DNA of 64,000 nt from Stratiolaelaps scimitus (lineage: Eukaryota > Arthropoda > Arachnida > Mesostigmata > Laelapidae), in contig JABWDB010000018.1 of the NCBI GenBank assembly GCA_019614645.1, forward strand, positions 4,146,501 through 4,210,500, given 5' to 3'. Positions 13,601 through 26,100 of the stretch are shown piece after piece. The translations under genes were made by a program, and so were the position numbers. How positions within the stretch are numbered: position 1 is the first letter of the stretch; every line of letters begins with the position of its first letter. Below the pieces are notes generated by a model. The model saw only the letters and a program-made list of their open reading frames with translations. It was not told the origin of the DNA and ran no database searches.

Positions 13601-16435
13601 TGGAGGAATATTTACGGTTGATTAGAGACATCTTCAACGGCAGCGGCGGAAGTAATCCCCAAAGGTGGCTCCGGCCGACGCCAGTCACATAGGGGAATAG
13701 CAGAGACATCTTCGGCGAGAATTTTAAGTCAGGCGATGTTACACTGCGCACGTACATAACTACTGTTCTACGATCGAGACTTTTCCTTGATTTTGAGATA
13801 TCTATAACCAAGGGATGTCCTTCTTAGATAGGGCACAAAATGCCAAATGATGCAAGATCTCCAAAAGCTTCTTTCGTTCTTTGGCTCGACAAGTGTTTGC
13901 AGTGTTCTTCGTACGAGTATTGAGGTATAATATCCCTATTATTATCATTATGATTTGCTGAGTTCGAAGCAAAGTAGATGACCTAAGAGGACGCTATTGG
14001 AAGGGCAGTCCAGAAACTAGCCACTTCAAGATGTTGCCCAACGTAAGTAGTGCTTTCGTAACAGCAACCGCAACAGACAGAGTAGGCCCTTGGTGTACAT
14101 AGATATGATCAAGGAGGATTTCTCAAGCAATCAAAGTGCATATGATTTAAATGTGCTTCAACATCCTTAGACGCCGATGCCACGTGGAGCCAAGTTCACA
14201 TGGTTCAAAAATACGCTTACACGTGCTGGAGTGTGAACATCGTTTCGCTTGTCATACTGAATGCTTCACATGAATAAATTATAGAGAAATCGGTGGCGTT
14301 TACACGGCGCATCCTTACACCGTGGTCTTGGCCGGAGGAGCGCTTCCTAGTAATAATATATTCAAGGCCGTAATAGTTAAAGCTCGATCAAATCATTTAA
14401 TTGTGGTCGCCACTAGGAAGTTTCGACTTCACCAGCTACCACCTTCTTGTAAATGAACGGTGCCAGCTATCACGACGTCCGCAATATATGTTCGGCTGTA
14501 CGCGTCTCTTTTGCCTTCAGATTAACCGCCCCGCAATGTTTCCCTTTCAGCATAGGGTCCAATTGGCACATCGATTCTCGCCAACCAGACCCACGTCTGT
14601 ACAGGCAGACCAGATGACATTCTGATCTAATGAAGCGCACGCCTCACCAGCAAAGCGTGCTGAGTCGACGATGTCAGCACAAATATATAAAAATCCGATT
14701 AATCGAACGAGCCCCGCAATTGGGTGTTACACACACATAATCATAATAGGAGGGACAACAATTATCGTTACCCTAATTAATAATGGTTATATAGAGACAG
14801 CTCACGAAATGTGTGTATCTGCACGTTTCGACACGTCGAAATATCACTCACAATTGAGGCGTGCATGCCTACGTACCATCTAGTACGCCAAATGTTTTTT
14901 TTTTGTTGGTACGATGGTAGCCGGAATCATGGTGGCTAATTTACTTTTTTAGAATGAAGACCTTACTTGTGATTGAAGTGGAGTGAATGGAGTGAACCTC
15001 GTATATGGAGTCTTCGAAACTTCGCTTACGACGTGCGGATGGGGGCTATGCACATTGCGGAATTGGTGGCTGCAGTTGATTAATCGTCTGGTCGCGTGTT
15101 AACCTCGAATACGAGACGAGACGAGAACGAAGTCGACCTTAGCTACCAACTTCGACTCCACCTTGATACAACAGCCTCACCGGTGAGACTTCATGGCCGG
15201 CCAATGATTCCCCCCTCTTATTCTCATAATCGCCAAACGCCTTCAGACGGCTGGGAACTGAGACTCATTTCTCTGTGTCGGCCCGGCCCGGGCCAGTTTC
15301 GCTCTCTCTCTCGAGAAGCCGTCAGCCAATGGCACACGGCAGCCCCAGTGCGTCAAGACAGACGCGCTCATAGACCTCCACACACATATCTACACACATG
15401 CCGACACAAACACACACGCATACCTACATTTACCTAGATAGCAGAAGAGGGTAGGCCATCCTGTAGTAGAAAGAAGAACTACAACAAGCAAGAACTAAGG
15501 CGTACCCAAATCTGCCGGGCAAGCGAGAAAACCGGAATAGGACGAATCGAGTTGGCGAGAGATCGGGGGCTCGCCGTCCGGACCGGGTCAGTTAAGCGAC
15601 GAAGGCAGACGGCACAGACATTACATGTCTGTTAAGTGACATCAGACTGGCTGTCTGCCTGGCGAACTATGATAATTAACGACGACGGCGATACTATAAT
15701 AATGCTCATTACTCCGCCAGTTCGTCGCACGTTGGTCGAGCCGGACGCGGCCCCCGGGGGCCACGTGGGCCGAGGGAATATACTGTGGAGATACGAACAG
15801 TCGAGTAACGTTAACTCGGCCGTGTGCTACCTAGCGTAGCTGCACGTGAGCGCTCGTGCATAACGACGATTGCGTAATAGTCAGAAGTGTGCATTTGTGC
15901 GTCTCTGTGGGATGAGCCTTCCAATTACATTTCTGAAGTCGTCACTTCCACTTAGAAGATCTTTGTAATTGTTCTTGTCGTACTAAACTGAGGCACACGC
16001 GCGCACACACACAGCTACAAACACAGTGGCAACTTCGGGGTCACAGTCGAGCTATTATACAGCATTACGTTGTGCTGTCGCTTTGAGTAGCTTTACGTGA
16101 GGACATAAGGTACAATGTCTACACAAGCAGTTGACTTCTTCTACGGATAGCTGTCGGAGGAAATGCATGAATGCTATATGAGTGTGTTGGGCATACGCCG
16201 GACGAAACAGTCTCTTCGATAAAGGGCGCCAATGAAAATGTGTGTAAATGCCTTCCTCGTAAATGAAAATGACGCCTGAAAATATACATAGATCTGGCAG
16301 ACGAGCCTTTATTTGGACCAAGCCTTTATGTGGACTCAATCATGTGAGCGTGTTCAGAGTTCCGAAGCCTCTCGATGATACAAGGGCTGGTTGAAGGCCT
16401 GGTAGAAGGCCACGAACGTTCCTCGTATGTTGCTA
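7619..16435. other. Long non-coding stretch
   Basis: I see no recognisable exon in this stretch. It holds a (TA)n tract at about 9523-9540, GA tracts near 10735-10750 and 10990-11006, poly-T at about 14895-14904, and a GC-richer, CA-rich part at about 15100-15850. Frames of up to about 135 codons (for example 9967-10380 minus) overlap frames on the other strand and show no domain. Confidence 0.45.
9523..9540. repeat. (TA)n microsatellite
   Basis: Short uninterrupted TA tract. Confidence 0.8.
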
Positions 16436-16589
16436 GAAAACAGTCGTCTCGGCCTTCGTTCGTCCGGTGGCCTGTACAGCCAATCGACTCCTCGGCACTT
16501 TTCCTCAAGACTAAAAGAAGCAATTCTTATTGCTCTTTTCAAGAAGAAAGGTGGACGTACCTGTGTCGCTAACAATCGTCCAATACCCC

Positions 16590-16706
16590 CGGAAGCCAGA
16601 GGCCGCAGGTTCGAGCCCTGCCGTGTGACATATAAGAGAGCTTAAGCATTGGAACAATTGCAGCCCCTTCAATAAACCATTAAACCTTTACCTTTACCTT
16701 TACCCC
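16590..16706 (+). mobile_element. Short interspersed element nested in the LINE
   Basis: TACCCC occurs at 16584-16589 and again at 16701-16706. The DNA between carries a tRNA T-arm-like hairpin, GCAGG-TTCGAGC-CCTGC (about 16605-16621), followed by about 80 nt ending in (TTTACC)n. Removing the insert with one copy of the duplication joins the LINE codons ATA-CCC to CTG-GGC-GAT in frame, exactly where the RT motif NYRPIS..SKLFEK should continue. This strongly supports a real insertion. Only the T-arm (B-box) part of a tRNA head is present, so the copy is probably 5'-truncated. The simple-repeat tail is as in many SINEs. Confidence 0.8.
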
Positions 16707-17391
16707 TGGGCGATTGTGTATCGAAACTGTTCGAGAAGTTCAATAGACTAGCACTAGGGCACCTTGAAACTGCAAACTTCTTCTCTCGTAGCCAGTTCAG
16801 CTCGACTTTCGCAGGTCGTGGTCAACTGAACTTGTTTTGGCTCATACATGGCAAAGAATCTCAGATGCCATGGAACGAAAACAGGTCTGTCCTGAGGTGT
16901 TTTTTGACTTAGCAGTTGCCTTCAACTACCTAAGCCGCTGTATTCTCATCTAAGTGCTAGGGTGTCTGGGCTCCATGCCAATCACCGTTGATTGGTTCAG
17001 CTTGGGAAGACCTTTCGGGGAAGACGACATGCTGTCAAGGTCGGTCGTATCGAGTCCACACGATGAGAAGTTAGCATCGCGAAACGGCAAAGATCAGTCC
17101 CCAGCCCTTACACGTTCATCATTATCATAAACTTAATTCTGCTGCAGCTTTCCACGAATATTGCGTGGACGACGATTGCTTATGCGGACGACACTTCGTT
17201 GTTATTTCGTTTTGATCCAGCTAAGCGCTATTCTCTTGCATGTCGAGAAGATCATTGATACGTTCTACACATTTAGTCCTTCGGCAAATAAAGCGGGACC
17301 AGCCCTATTTTGCACAGCACAGAGAGTTATAGATGCAGAGGAGATAACACTTGATGGGTCTCAACTCCGACTCTGTCAAACTATGAAATAT

Positions 17392-17510
17392 GTCGAGCCC
17401 GGTGGTGCATTCATGTGCGTCTTGTAATCTGAGGAGACAGGTAGACAGACACGGTTCGATCCCCACCGTTGCACATTTTCATTTTTAGGGGTCCGTGTTA
17501 CAGAGCAATG
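17392..17510 (+). repeat. tRNA-related repeat family B, copy 2, inserted in the LINE
   Basis: It begins GTCGAGCCC, then GGTGGTGCATTC, GAGGAGACAGGTAG, a B-box-like CGGTTCGATCCCCACCGTTG, and a tail GGGGTCCGTGTTACAGAGCA that is shared with the copies at 29664-29790 and (reverse) 48875-48998. It lies between the LINE segments ..LCQTMKY and the RT C-terminal part, so it interrupts the LINE. The exact end of the element is unclear because the following 90 bp match neither recognised LINE coding sequence nor the other copies. Confidence 0.75.
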
Positions 17511-18160
17511 CCGAAAGCAGTTGTCTCGTGGATGTAAAATGATAGCTGTGCGCCAGCCCGGAAAATTTGCTTTATACTACTAAATATCAGGGGCTGATCC
17601 TTTAGGAGATGATGATGTGGCAGGTTCAATTGTCACATCTTACACTAACGTGCCGTGCAATTATCGCGGCCCTGAGGGGGTGTTGGAAGGAGGTTGGTGT
17701 TCCGCCCTCGAGGGCGCTCCTTTTGGTGTACAAGGCGCTGCTTCTTCCATTGTTATGGTATGGATTTTTTTATTTTTTATGCATTATGGGGAGGTGGCTA
17801 TCAGAGTCTTAGTCAATGACCTATTCATCTCGTCTGAATTGCTCACATTCGAAAAGATTTACAGGATGCATATCACTCCGCTAGTTTTTAAGGTCTCGAG
17901 GGGCAGATCTCCGGTGTCCATCTATCAATCACCTGTTCCCGTTGTTCGTCTCGCTAACGGTCACACGCTTGAACCATAGTTGTGTATCGTGCTTAACAAA
18001 TACTTTGCGCAATATTGTGACACACTGATTTTACCATTCTTTGTTACGTACGCGTTATCACAACCGCAGTATTGTTCGTCAATAAAACTCAATCTGTTTT
18101 TTTTGTATTGCATGAACTGCACCTAAAATCCTCTTCTGTCAATAAATCTGAATAGGTCGT

Positions 18161-20144
18161 ATCGTGTTACATGTGAGCGGATGCCACTAGTAAATCATGG
18201 CCGTCATCACAAACTAGGTCACATCTGAATATTTTGCCACATATGCATATGTTTACTGTTCGTGCCTCGCTTGTGCATGGCCAATTCGGTTGCTACGGAG
18301 GCGTCTGTACTCACCGGGTGAACGCATCGTCGTACGTGGCCGCGGCATACTTATGGTTAAGCGTTATTTGAAAATAACCTCGTCCGCACGAGAAATTCCC
18401 AGCACGCCATAGAAAGGCAATGAACTGCGAGTCAGATGAAAGGCAATGCCCTAGCGTCCATACGTGTATAATATATGGCTATTGTGTATCCCAAGTGGAT
18501 GAGAAGCGTGGATGTGGGTAGAACGCATTTCGCAAAACGACCGGGCAAAACGACCGATTGCCGCACTAATACAGCGTGAGGAACTCAAGACTTAATGTGC
18601 TCCGTGGCGTGCACTCTTTATACAAGGGCTACGAATATTCCTAGTCAACTTCACGGTTTAGGACGAATGTGGAATTACAGTTAACTTGAGGTGATCACGA
18701 ACCAACCTGTAACAGGAGTTTGGCTTCCACAAACCTGAAGCTATGGTCGTCTGGCGCGGGAAAATAAAAGCCAAATTCCTCATTCGAGGAGCTCTTAATA
18801 ATTATACTAATTATAGTGGTTGATCTGCGTACACTGTTTGCGAGATTGTGGATTAAAACGGTAGGTAGTGGTCCTCAACCAAGCAGGCTTAATTAAATAA
18901 TGTATTAACATATTTTTATATTTGTGAGCATTAATATTTAGAACAGACAAAGCAGTGTACGTCGTGAAATTTTCTCAGGTGACATTGCTAAGGAAAACTC
19001 TGGTTATAAGTATACCACTAGGGTTTACGAAGGAATACGTAATAGCAATTCAGTGGACGTTAAATGTTGGTTGAGATTTTTACACGAGCCTATCATGGTC
19101 GTACGTCGGTAAACAACCGCAAAGCGACTATTTCGTCGTAAGCGAAAGCCTATGCTTTCCCAATTCTATACTTCGTCATTAATCAATAGTTATTAATGTC
19201 CCAATGTCGTCATGATCATCATAGCCTTCATCAACGACAGTTGGGAGGACTGAAAGGCCGACTGCGCCCTCGCAAGGACTCGCGTCCTACCTAACTAGAA
19301 GCGTAGTCTTACTTGAGAGGTGCAGAACGCAAGTGTGGGCCGTTCCGCAACATGTGATTACCCAATTGGGTCTGGGCCTTCATATGGATATGGTCTGGAA
19401 ATGAGAAATAACTGTACCTCTGTTCCGCAGAGGTGTTCTTTGAAAGCGGCAAAAATACACGAAGTGAATCCGACAAATGTAGAAAAGAAATATCGTTCTA
19501 AAGCCTATTTTCTACGAGGACCCGAAACGAAACACGGTGACTCCAACTCCATATGCTGTGTTTGTTGTGCATAGCGGATGAAGCGGAGTTGTGATTCTCA
19601 GGGTCAATACCTAGACTCGTGCTAATCACATCCACGGGGCGCCTGCATATCGGGGGTTGTAACAAGTCTGGCGTTTTGCTCTTGAATTCCGATTACGTAG
19701 CTACAGTATTCTTGTCATCTGGACCTTACGGCCACGTAAATAGAACACAGCTGGGAAGAATTTAGTAGACCTCATTTCAAAGAAACATACCAACTGTAGA
19801 ATTATAATAGCCCGCCTTATAGGTGCTCTTTATTCAATCGTCCGTATCAACTAGCACGTTTCCGCTGTTTGACTGCCATGATTGGCACTTGATGCATGGG
19901 TATTCAGGACAAAAAAATTCTTCTTTTCCACCAGCCTGCCGCCTCTGTCTCCCCCTATCTTCTCGGGGGTATGATATTGAGATCAACATCATATACATAT
20001 ATCCTACGATTCAACCATTCCCCTTCCACAACAATATTGGCCATTCTTCTGTATCTATCTGTCTGGGCATTCATACATCCTGGTCCTTTAGCTCTACAAT
20101 GACGGCCGTACACAGCAACGTGGTATGGCTCGTTTCATTTTGCG
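18161..20144. other. Non-coding stretch
   Basis: AT-rich sequence with scattered stops in all frames. I see no repeat longer than a few units and no domain. Confidence 0.5.
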
Positions 20145-20552
20145 TCACAGGTATTGACCCTTCAATGGCTGTCGATCGGCACACAGTGTTGCTTTGAGCA
20201 GCGTCCGACCCCTCGCGATTCGATCCCCTGTGGATCCCCAGCCGTGTCTCTTCCAAATATCTGGAAAAGTTCCCGCCTGAAACTCGTTCGCCCTGTATAA
20301 AAAGGGTATCATTTCGTGAATTATCCTAGTGTGAATGCCGACATACAACGGCCGGAAGTGCCACTTGCCAGAACACCGTTGCATTCGCATCGATAGAAGT
20401 TTGGGACAGTTTTGAAGCCGTCGGTCGCCAATATGCTTATCGCCTATACAATCATTGTGCAGGAACACGCAAACACTTATACGATTGATCCCCCATGTGA
20501 CCAAATAGCGGTCAACAATGCAAACAAAGCCGGATTGCTGAATCACCACCAT
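20145..20552 (-). pseudogene. Possible LINE reverse transcriptase scrap
   Basis: A 135-codon open frame contains IIHEMIPFLYRANEF..GTFPDIWK, which resembles the N-terminal RT block of LINEs (the usual form is 'hlFNlSL..G.FPd.WK.A'). What follows (GSTGDRIARG) only loosely suggests the usual 'P..KkGDR', and no NYRPIS block comes after it. The call rests on one short motif and may be chance. Confidence 0.25.
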
Positions 20553-23190
20553 GAAAAGCTTTAGCGGGTTACATGTTGTCGTGTCACATACGGCACTTCA
20601 TCATATCAAGTTGTGGTGCGAACACAACTCTGTATTGGTTTACGCAAGCGAGAAACACATTTTCCAGTACCGTCTCGTCCTCCGCGCGCCCTATAGCGGT
20701 GATGTTGGCTAGCAAATTTTTATGGCATAGAAATCCCCGTCGCGTTCAGAAGACAACCAACACCAAATGCTGTTATTATTATTATTATCATGATCGTTAA
20801 TTGTACATATTTCCTTACAGATGTGCTTGCTGTATTCTCATAGCTTCCGTGCAATTTCCAGCTTAGCTATTTCCTGTTTCCTAACTAGCACCGGCCATAT
20901 TGAACCCATGCCGAGGGCAAGCCTGCCGGTCGAGAACGACTGCACCGGGAGCAAAACGGGCGATTGGCTGTATCGTAGAAGGCATGCAACGTGCAACGCA
21001 TACGGCAATATAGTATAGTGGGAAATTGATTTTGCATTAAAGTTGCTTTATCAACGGCAACGCACACCGCTTGTTGCCGATGTTATCTCTTGTCGTAACG
21101 TGGCGGGGTACGTTGTTCATGATGGCCGTCCACGATAGCCGAACGAGGAAAATCTATCGGCCACTTCGAGGAAATCATTTCCCGATGATAGTCCGGACTA
21201 ATGAAGCGGGCACGGAGGCAGCAAGACAGCGGATCCCGGCCGAAACTCAACTGTTATCGGCGGCCGGACCACCGACTGCAAGACCCGACCACACGGGCAA
21301 GCCGTTTTGGAGGGATTCACGGATTCAAAAGCGGGCCAACTGTCCGCTGACGGAATGAATACTCTTGAGACAGACGTCTCGTCCGTATCTTGGCCTAATG
21401 GGCGAATCGTCCTCGCAGAGAGGCTTGCGCCCAAAGTCGTCGAGATTGCCCGAGCGATCGTTCGTTGTGCTATTCTCCATGGAGTATTTGAACATATCAA
21501 ATAATCGTGATCCGAAATTTGCTTACGTCGGGATCTATCCACTAGGGCAAGTGATAGTCCCCGAGCGGTCATTTGATGTCTCTAATTATACCATTGTACA
21601 TAGGTGGACAAAAATAATATATTATTTTATTTATTTTGTGGGAATAAATCGCTAAATATGTGGCGTTATGGCTACTATTATTTATTGTGACAATTTGTTC
21701 AGCTTTTGCCTAAGTCGTTCTGCGATAATATGTGATGAGGTTCAGAGAGAATTGACTGAATTTGACTACATGTACAAGGTGTTCGGAACTTTACCACGTC
21801 CTATGCACTCTGGCATCATCTTTGTATTTTGTGGTCCTCTCTTTTCTCCTTTTATATACAAGGTACTATCTAAATACTGTTAGCAGGAAACGGATAGAGA
21901 AAACTGCAGGGAAGCTTACCTGTAGACCAGTCAAGCATTGGGTATTTTCCTGTACGGGTGCATAACATACAGGACACCCTATAAGTACCTATCATGTTTG
22001 ACCGAACACCGAACTATTTTTATGCGCGGCAAGCGTGGCAAACCCGATAACGGTGGTCCCATATCCTCCTATTTTGCCGTTGGCATCTATCATACAAGAC
22101 AATTAGCATGACAGTAAGCCGGTTCTCTCTTGCGGTGAACCACAGGCCGCAGAAGAGGGTGGCGTGCTCAAGGAAAAGCTGTTCTAGTATTAGGTGGATA
22201 CATGTTACATGGTGGCTCTCGTTTGTGAACTTCCCTTTGTCGGCATGTGATGGATGTTCGGCTATTTTCTTAATACCGCCTCCGCACCGGTCTCGGCGCC
22301 TTGTCAGTATTCGAGAAAACGGGAAAGCTCAGAGGCTCGTAGGCACAAGGGCTGAAATGCGTCAATTGGGAAGATGGTGTCAACTCGACTTTAGCTCTAG
22401 GCACTAGGCTTTCCCGTAGTCCGAGCCTACATAGAACCGGAGGGCATAATTAAAGGAATTCAATAAAGATCGCCTCCCGCCACAGCCCGCGCCTCCATTC
22501 GGCTTGTGTTCCCGGTTTGCGCAGGTCGGGTGTATGTAGCCAATGTCCTATGTGGGCCTGAGGCTCGCACACACGCAGCTACTGTCTTGAACTGCGTCCG
22601 AGAGAGTAACCCCGTTTATAATTGCTTGCTGTCGACGTGGCGTCATCCACGGCGTACGCCACAAGCAGTCTTCAGTTTCACTTGCCTGTCTGGTTCAGCC
22701 TATCAGCTATTTCCATGTATGACCCTGCCATGACGACGATGTCAATGACCACGACGAGCTCGACATCGTAGCCGGCGTTACGCTGGCGCGAGCGGCTACA
22801 TGAGAATGGGTGCTGACAGGTATCGTCGGACACGATATATTATACTATTATATAGACAACGTACTTTCGTCTGATTTCTTCCATTGCACCGATCACGGCG
22901 AGGAACTCAACGATCGGACGGACGGTTAAGAGGGTTGAGCTTAAAGGGACCCACGCCGGATCAGGACAGAAAGAGGAGACACCTCTGAGCTGAGCTGACC
23001 AAGGCGAGGGAGGCGATTCATTTATACCGGCGGGCTGGGTGTCGTCTCGTTGACTGACACGGACGCCTGCTGAGATAGCGCGGCTAGCCATAGGCACACT
23101 TGACCTCTCTGCGGATGCCGTCGTCGGCGGCGGCTGCAGATACGTTGGTTGATTGAGGCAAACTTTAAGGATCGAAAGTGACACAGGCAA
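20553..23190. other. Non-coding stretch
   Basis: There is a short ATT-rich tract near 20772-20790. Open frames at 21198-21572 overlap on both strands without domains. Nothing else is supported. Confidence 0.5.
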
Positions 23191-23263
23191 CTGTGATAAG
23201 AGTCATAAGCAGCTCGCATGACAGAATTCGTTTTTCAGTGTGAGCTGCTTATGACTCTTACAG
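23191..23263. repeat. Perfect 19 bp inverted repeat, 26 nt loop
   Basis: TAAGAGTCATAAGCAGCTC at 23197-23215 is followed by its exact complement at 23242-23260. Outside the arms, CTG and CAG pair again after a 3 nt bulge, giving a hairpin of about 73 nt. It has the size of a microRNA precursor but is unusually perfect, so it may simply be a small inverted duplication. Confidence 0.7.
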
Positions 23264-24798
23264 AAAGTCGGGCTCGGCATCTCAGCAAAAGACCTAATGC
23301 TAAATTTGCTTTGGTGCTTACAAACCGATGCCAATTAACGCGAAGTAAAATAGTTATTTTGCTTCGGGTTGGTTGGTTGGTTGGCATCGTTGGTTGGTAA
23401 GTTGATGCAAAACATAAAAATCAGGCTTAGCAATCTCCGCGGTTCATTATGCTAAGGTGGGTAGAATTCAGACGTCGTGTATGCTTAATACATAGACAAT
23501 TGATTATAAGCTACAAGTGGGCGATTCATTATGCTTGACACGGCCAACTGACACTGCGCCCGAGCACGATTTGTAGACGATCTGGGTTGCTGGTTTGAAA
23601 TCATATAATAATAATTGGAATTTTAGCCTCTACAAGGTGTCTGTACAAGCAACAATGTCAAAGTCGCTGATATCCGACAATTGCAACCAGCGTATAAACG
23701 TAAATTGTTACGGTATCTCGAGTTCCGGTCTCCACTCGCGAATAGGCCCAAGAGCGGTTCGGTTCGCGACAGAATTAACTTCCATAATCATTTGTGTGGC
23801 CTAGATGTCAATAACAACCAACATCAAATCCAGCTGCAGTTAATCGACTACTCATAATCAAAAATGGAGAAAATGACATGTATTTTTAGTCCGTGTCCAA
23901 GATTCATTGCTTGCTTACTTGCTTCAGACAACCCCACTAAATATGTTGGTTGTGCTGGTATCCTTGGGATGACCCACCTGTCGAGATGGTTGTGATAGCA
24001 AATTTTGCTCGATTTCGGCAAAATAAATAACAAAAACGCCGACTATCAAAAAAACACAACTTTCGCAAGTGATTTTCGAACGAGTAACGAACGGCCTTGA
24101 TTAACAGTAAACTACCACATAAAAGCACCCACATTGAAGGCTCACTGAAGTCATTTCTGGTGTGACCATCAATGTCTCTTCTAATAACCCTAATTTAGCC
24201 CATAACAAACAAACCGACAGAATGACAATCAATAGTGACCAAGTCATATATTTGCGACTTTGGTTTAACAATTAGTAAGATTGCTTCAATTCACCTCGGG
24301 ATCAGCTTCTAGTTAAGATAAAGAGTCGCCTGTCTCTAACTGTAGAAGTTTCAAATAACTAACTAACTATCACTAGAAAGCGGAACGCTAGCGGTCTCTA
24401 ACTTCTTGGCGTACAACCGTCTGGTACAACAAGGCATCAATCGAACGCGGAGTACGACTTGAGTTTCTCTCAGGCTCACTTGGGTTTCGAGCGATGCAGC
24501 TGCAGTTCTTTCTACCGAACCCTTCGCCGTGGACGAAAAGTTTTCCGCAAGTTTTCCACTCGAAAACTATAATAATAGGCTTACATTGAGACCGAACTCA
24601 ATCGTTAGAGCACAGCCAATCCATGGACACTACAAAAGAGATCTATCACTCGTTGTATCAAGGGGCACCACAAGCTGCCGTATTGAAACCTTACCATGCA
24701 ACGGGTTCACTAGGATATTATAAATGTAACTCTTAACAGCAGAGAACTATATATATATATACCATGTACTTTTGTGCATCGTTTCCTTTGCAAATCCT

Positions 24799-24828
<30 letters not shown>
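24799..24828. repeat. (TA)n microsatellite
   Basis: TA tract with one G interruption. Confidence 0.85.
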
Positions 24829-24830
<2 letters not shown>

Positions 24831-26035
24831 CTCTGTCCAGCCTATCCATCACTCTAGCTCTATATCGGGGTAATGTAAGGTAATGTTTTGCGGACGGGGT
24901 TAAATACATAGAAAGAGAGCGCAGTAAGTGGTCGAAGGAAGTAGCTAGCCTACTAGACTGCCTGCAACGAATTTCCTCACTTAAGCGTTCGCTCCCTAGT
25001 GTCAATGGGGTCCTCGTCGAGTTAGCCTTGCCGAGCTCGAGAATGATCGAAGGTATCCCCGCTTAATCAATTCACCTATTCATGAGGTCCCGCTTTCTAC
25101 TCCTGAAATTCTTAGGAGTTCCGGGAACGTTGAGATTGAATGGGATCGAGTCTACGTCTGACGCCTTGAGACTTCTGAAGTGGTAGAATTCTGTAGTAGA
25201 CAGTTAGCTTGATCAAAGGAGCCGGATAACTTTAATATCATCTTCGCTATGACTACCGGTTGAAATTTTTTAATTGACTTGAAATCAAACACAAGCGATG
25301 ATTAAGCTGTTGAATTCAACCTAACACGCGACACTCACACCAGTTAATGATTTAATTAACGACCAGGCTGGACATGGCGTGTTCGAGAGGCAAACGGATA
25401 AGCTCTCCGTTTCGCCATTTTGAACATGACGAATATTTATGTTTTAGCATTTTGTGTAGCTAATTATATTGTGGCCGATAAATTAGTGAGTCATTCGTAT
25501 GTGGTTATGCGGTCGCGACAGACAAAAACAACAGGAATAGAATTTTGTGAACCTTTTAAAGACCTGTCAGATTCCTAATTTACCAGGTCCAGACGTGTTC
25601 AAATGCATTTGAGCAAATATTGAAGCTGAGCAAGGAGTTTCGTTTTGTGCGCCCAAACGCTACCTCGAACAACGCCTCTCTGGACTACAACATAAAGATT
25701 TTCTTGGTAAAGCTAAAAGCTCTTGACACCGATACCTCCGACGAAGGACGATATTGCCGTTGTCTTTGGGGAAGGAAGGATTTTGATCATGGTACGTGCA
25801 GTTATTTTCAAAGTGGTCATACGTAACGTTGCGGGGAGCTTATATAATGAACTCAAATAATAGTTTGAAACAATCCTTATTAATGCCTATTGCAGATAGT
25901 TAGAGGGTATTTTGTTGCTTAGACACTGGCGTATTCGATAACAGCTGTATCCGTTCATAATTTCAGCAATTTTATTACATGCTTATTACGGAAACAAGCC
26001 AAAAATATCTATATTTAAACGGTCTTCGTTTATTA

Positions 26036-26100
26036 TATACCAAATGAACACATTTGATATTATATACCAAATGAACACAACGTTGATACCAAATGAACAA
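26036..26100. repeat. Short tandem repeat, about 23-26 bp unit
   Basis: ATACCAAATGAACA occurs three times (about 26037, 26064 and 26087), with TTATAT before the first two copies and variable spacers between. Confidence 0.75.

Larger units (their letters stand above)
16440..18160 (+). mobile_element. Decayed Jockey-like LINE, ORF2 reverse transcriptase remnant
   Basis: Reading across frames in order, the RT landmarks of Jockey/CR1-type LINEs appear. These are LKEAILIALFKKKG (16511 on) and NNRPIP (about 16571-16588), which correspond to the usual 'W K A .. PLFKKGD .. NYRPIS' block. LGDCVSKLFEKF and SRSQF follow (16706-16800), then motif A as VCPEVFFDLAVAFN (about 16885-16925; the usual form is FLDLSKAFD), then motif C as IAYADDTSLLF (YADDT at 17181-17195). 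Further on are ITLDGSQLRLCQTMKY (17340-17390) and the C-terminal part ALLLVYKALLLPLLWYG (about 17716-17766) with NDLFISSE..ITPLVFKV up to a stop near 17979. Frameshifts, stops and two insertions break it. AATAAA-like signals near 18081 and 18141 may mark the 3' end. The start is uncertain; no endonuclease part is visible. Confidence 0.85.

Noticed and set aside
15096..15437. 113-codon plus-strand frame
   Set aside because: The C-terminal part translates a CA-rich tract; no domain.
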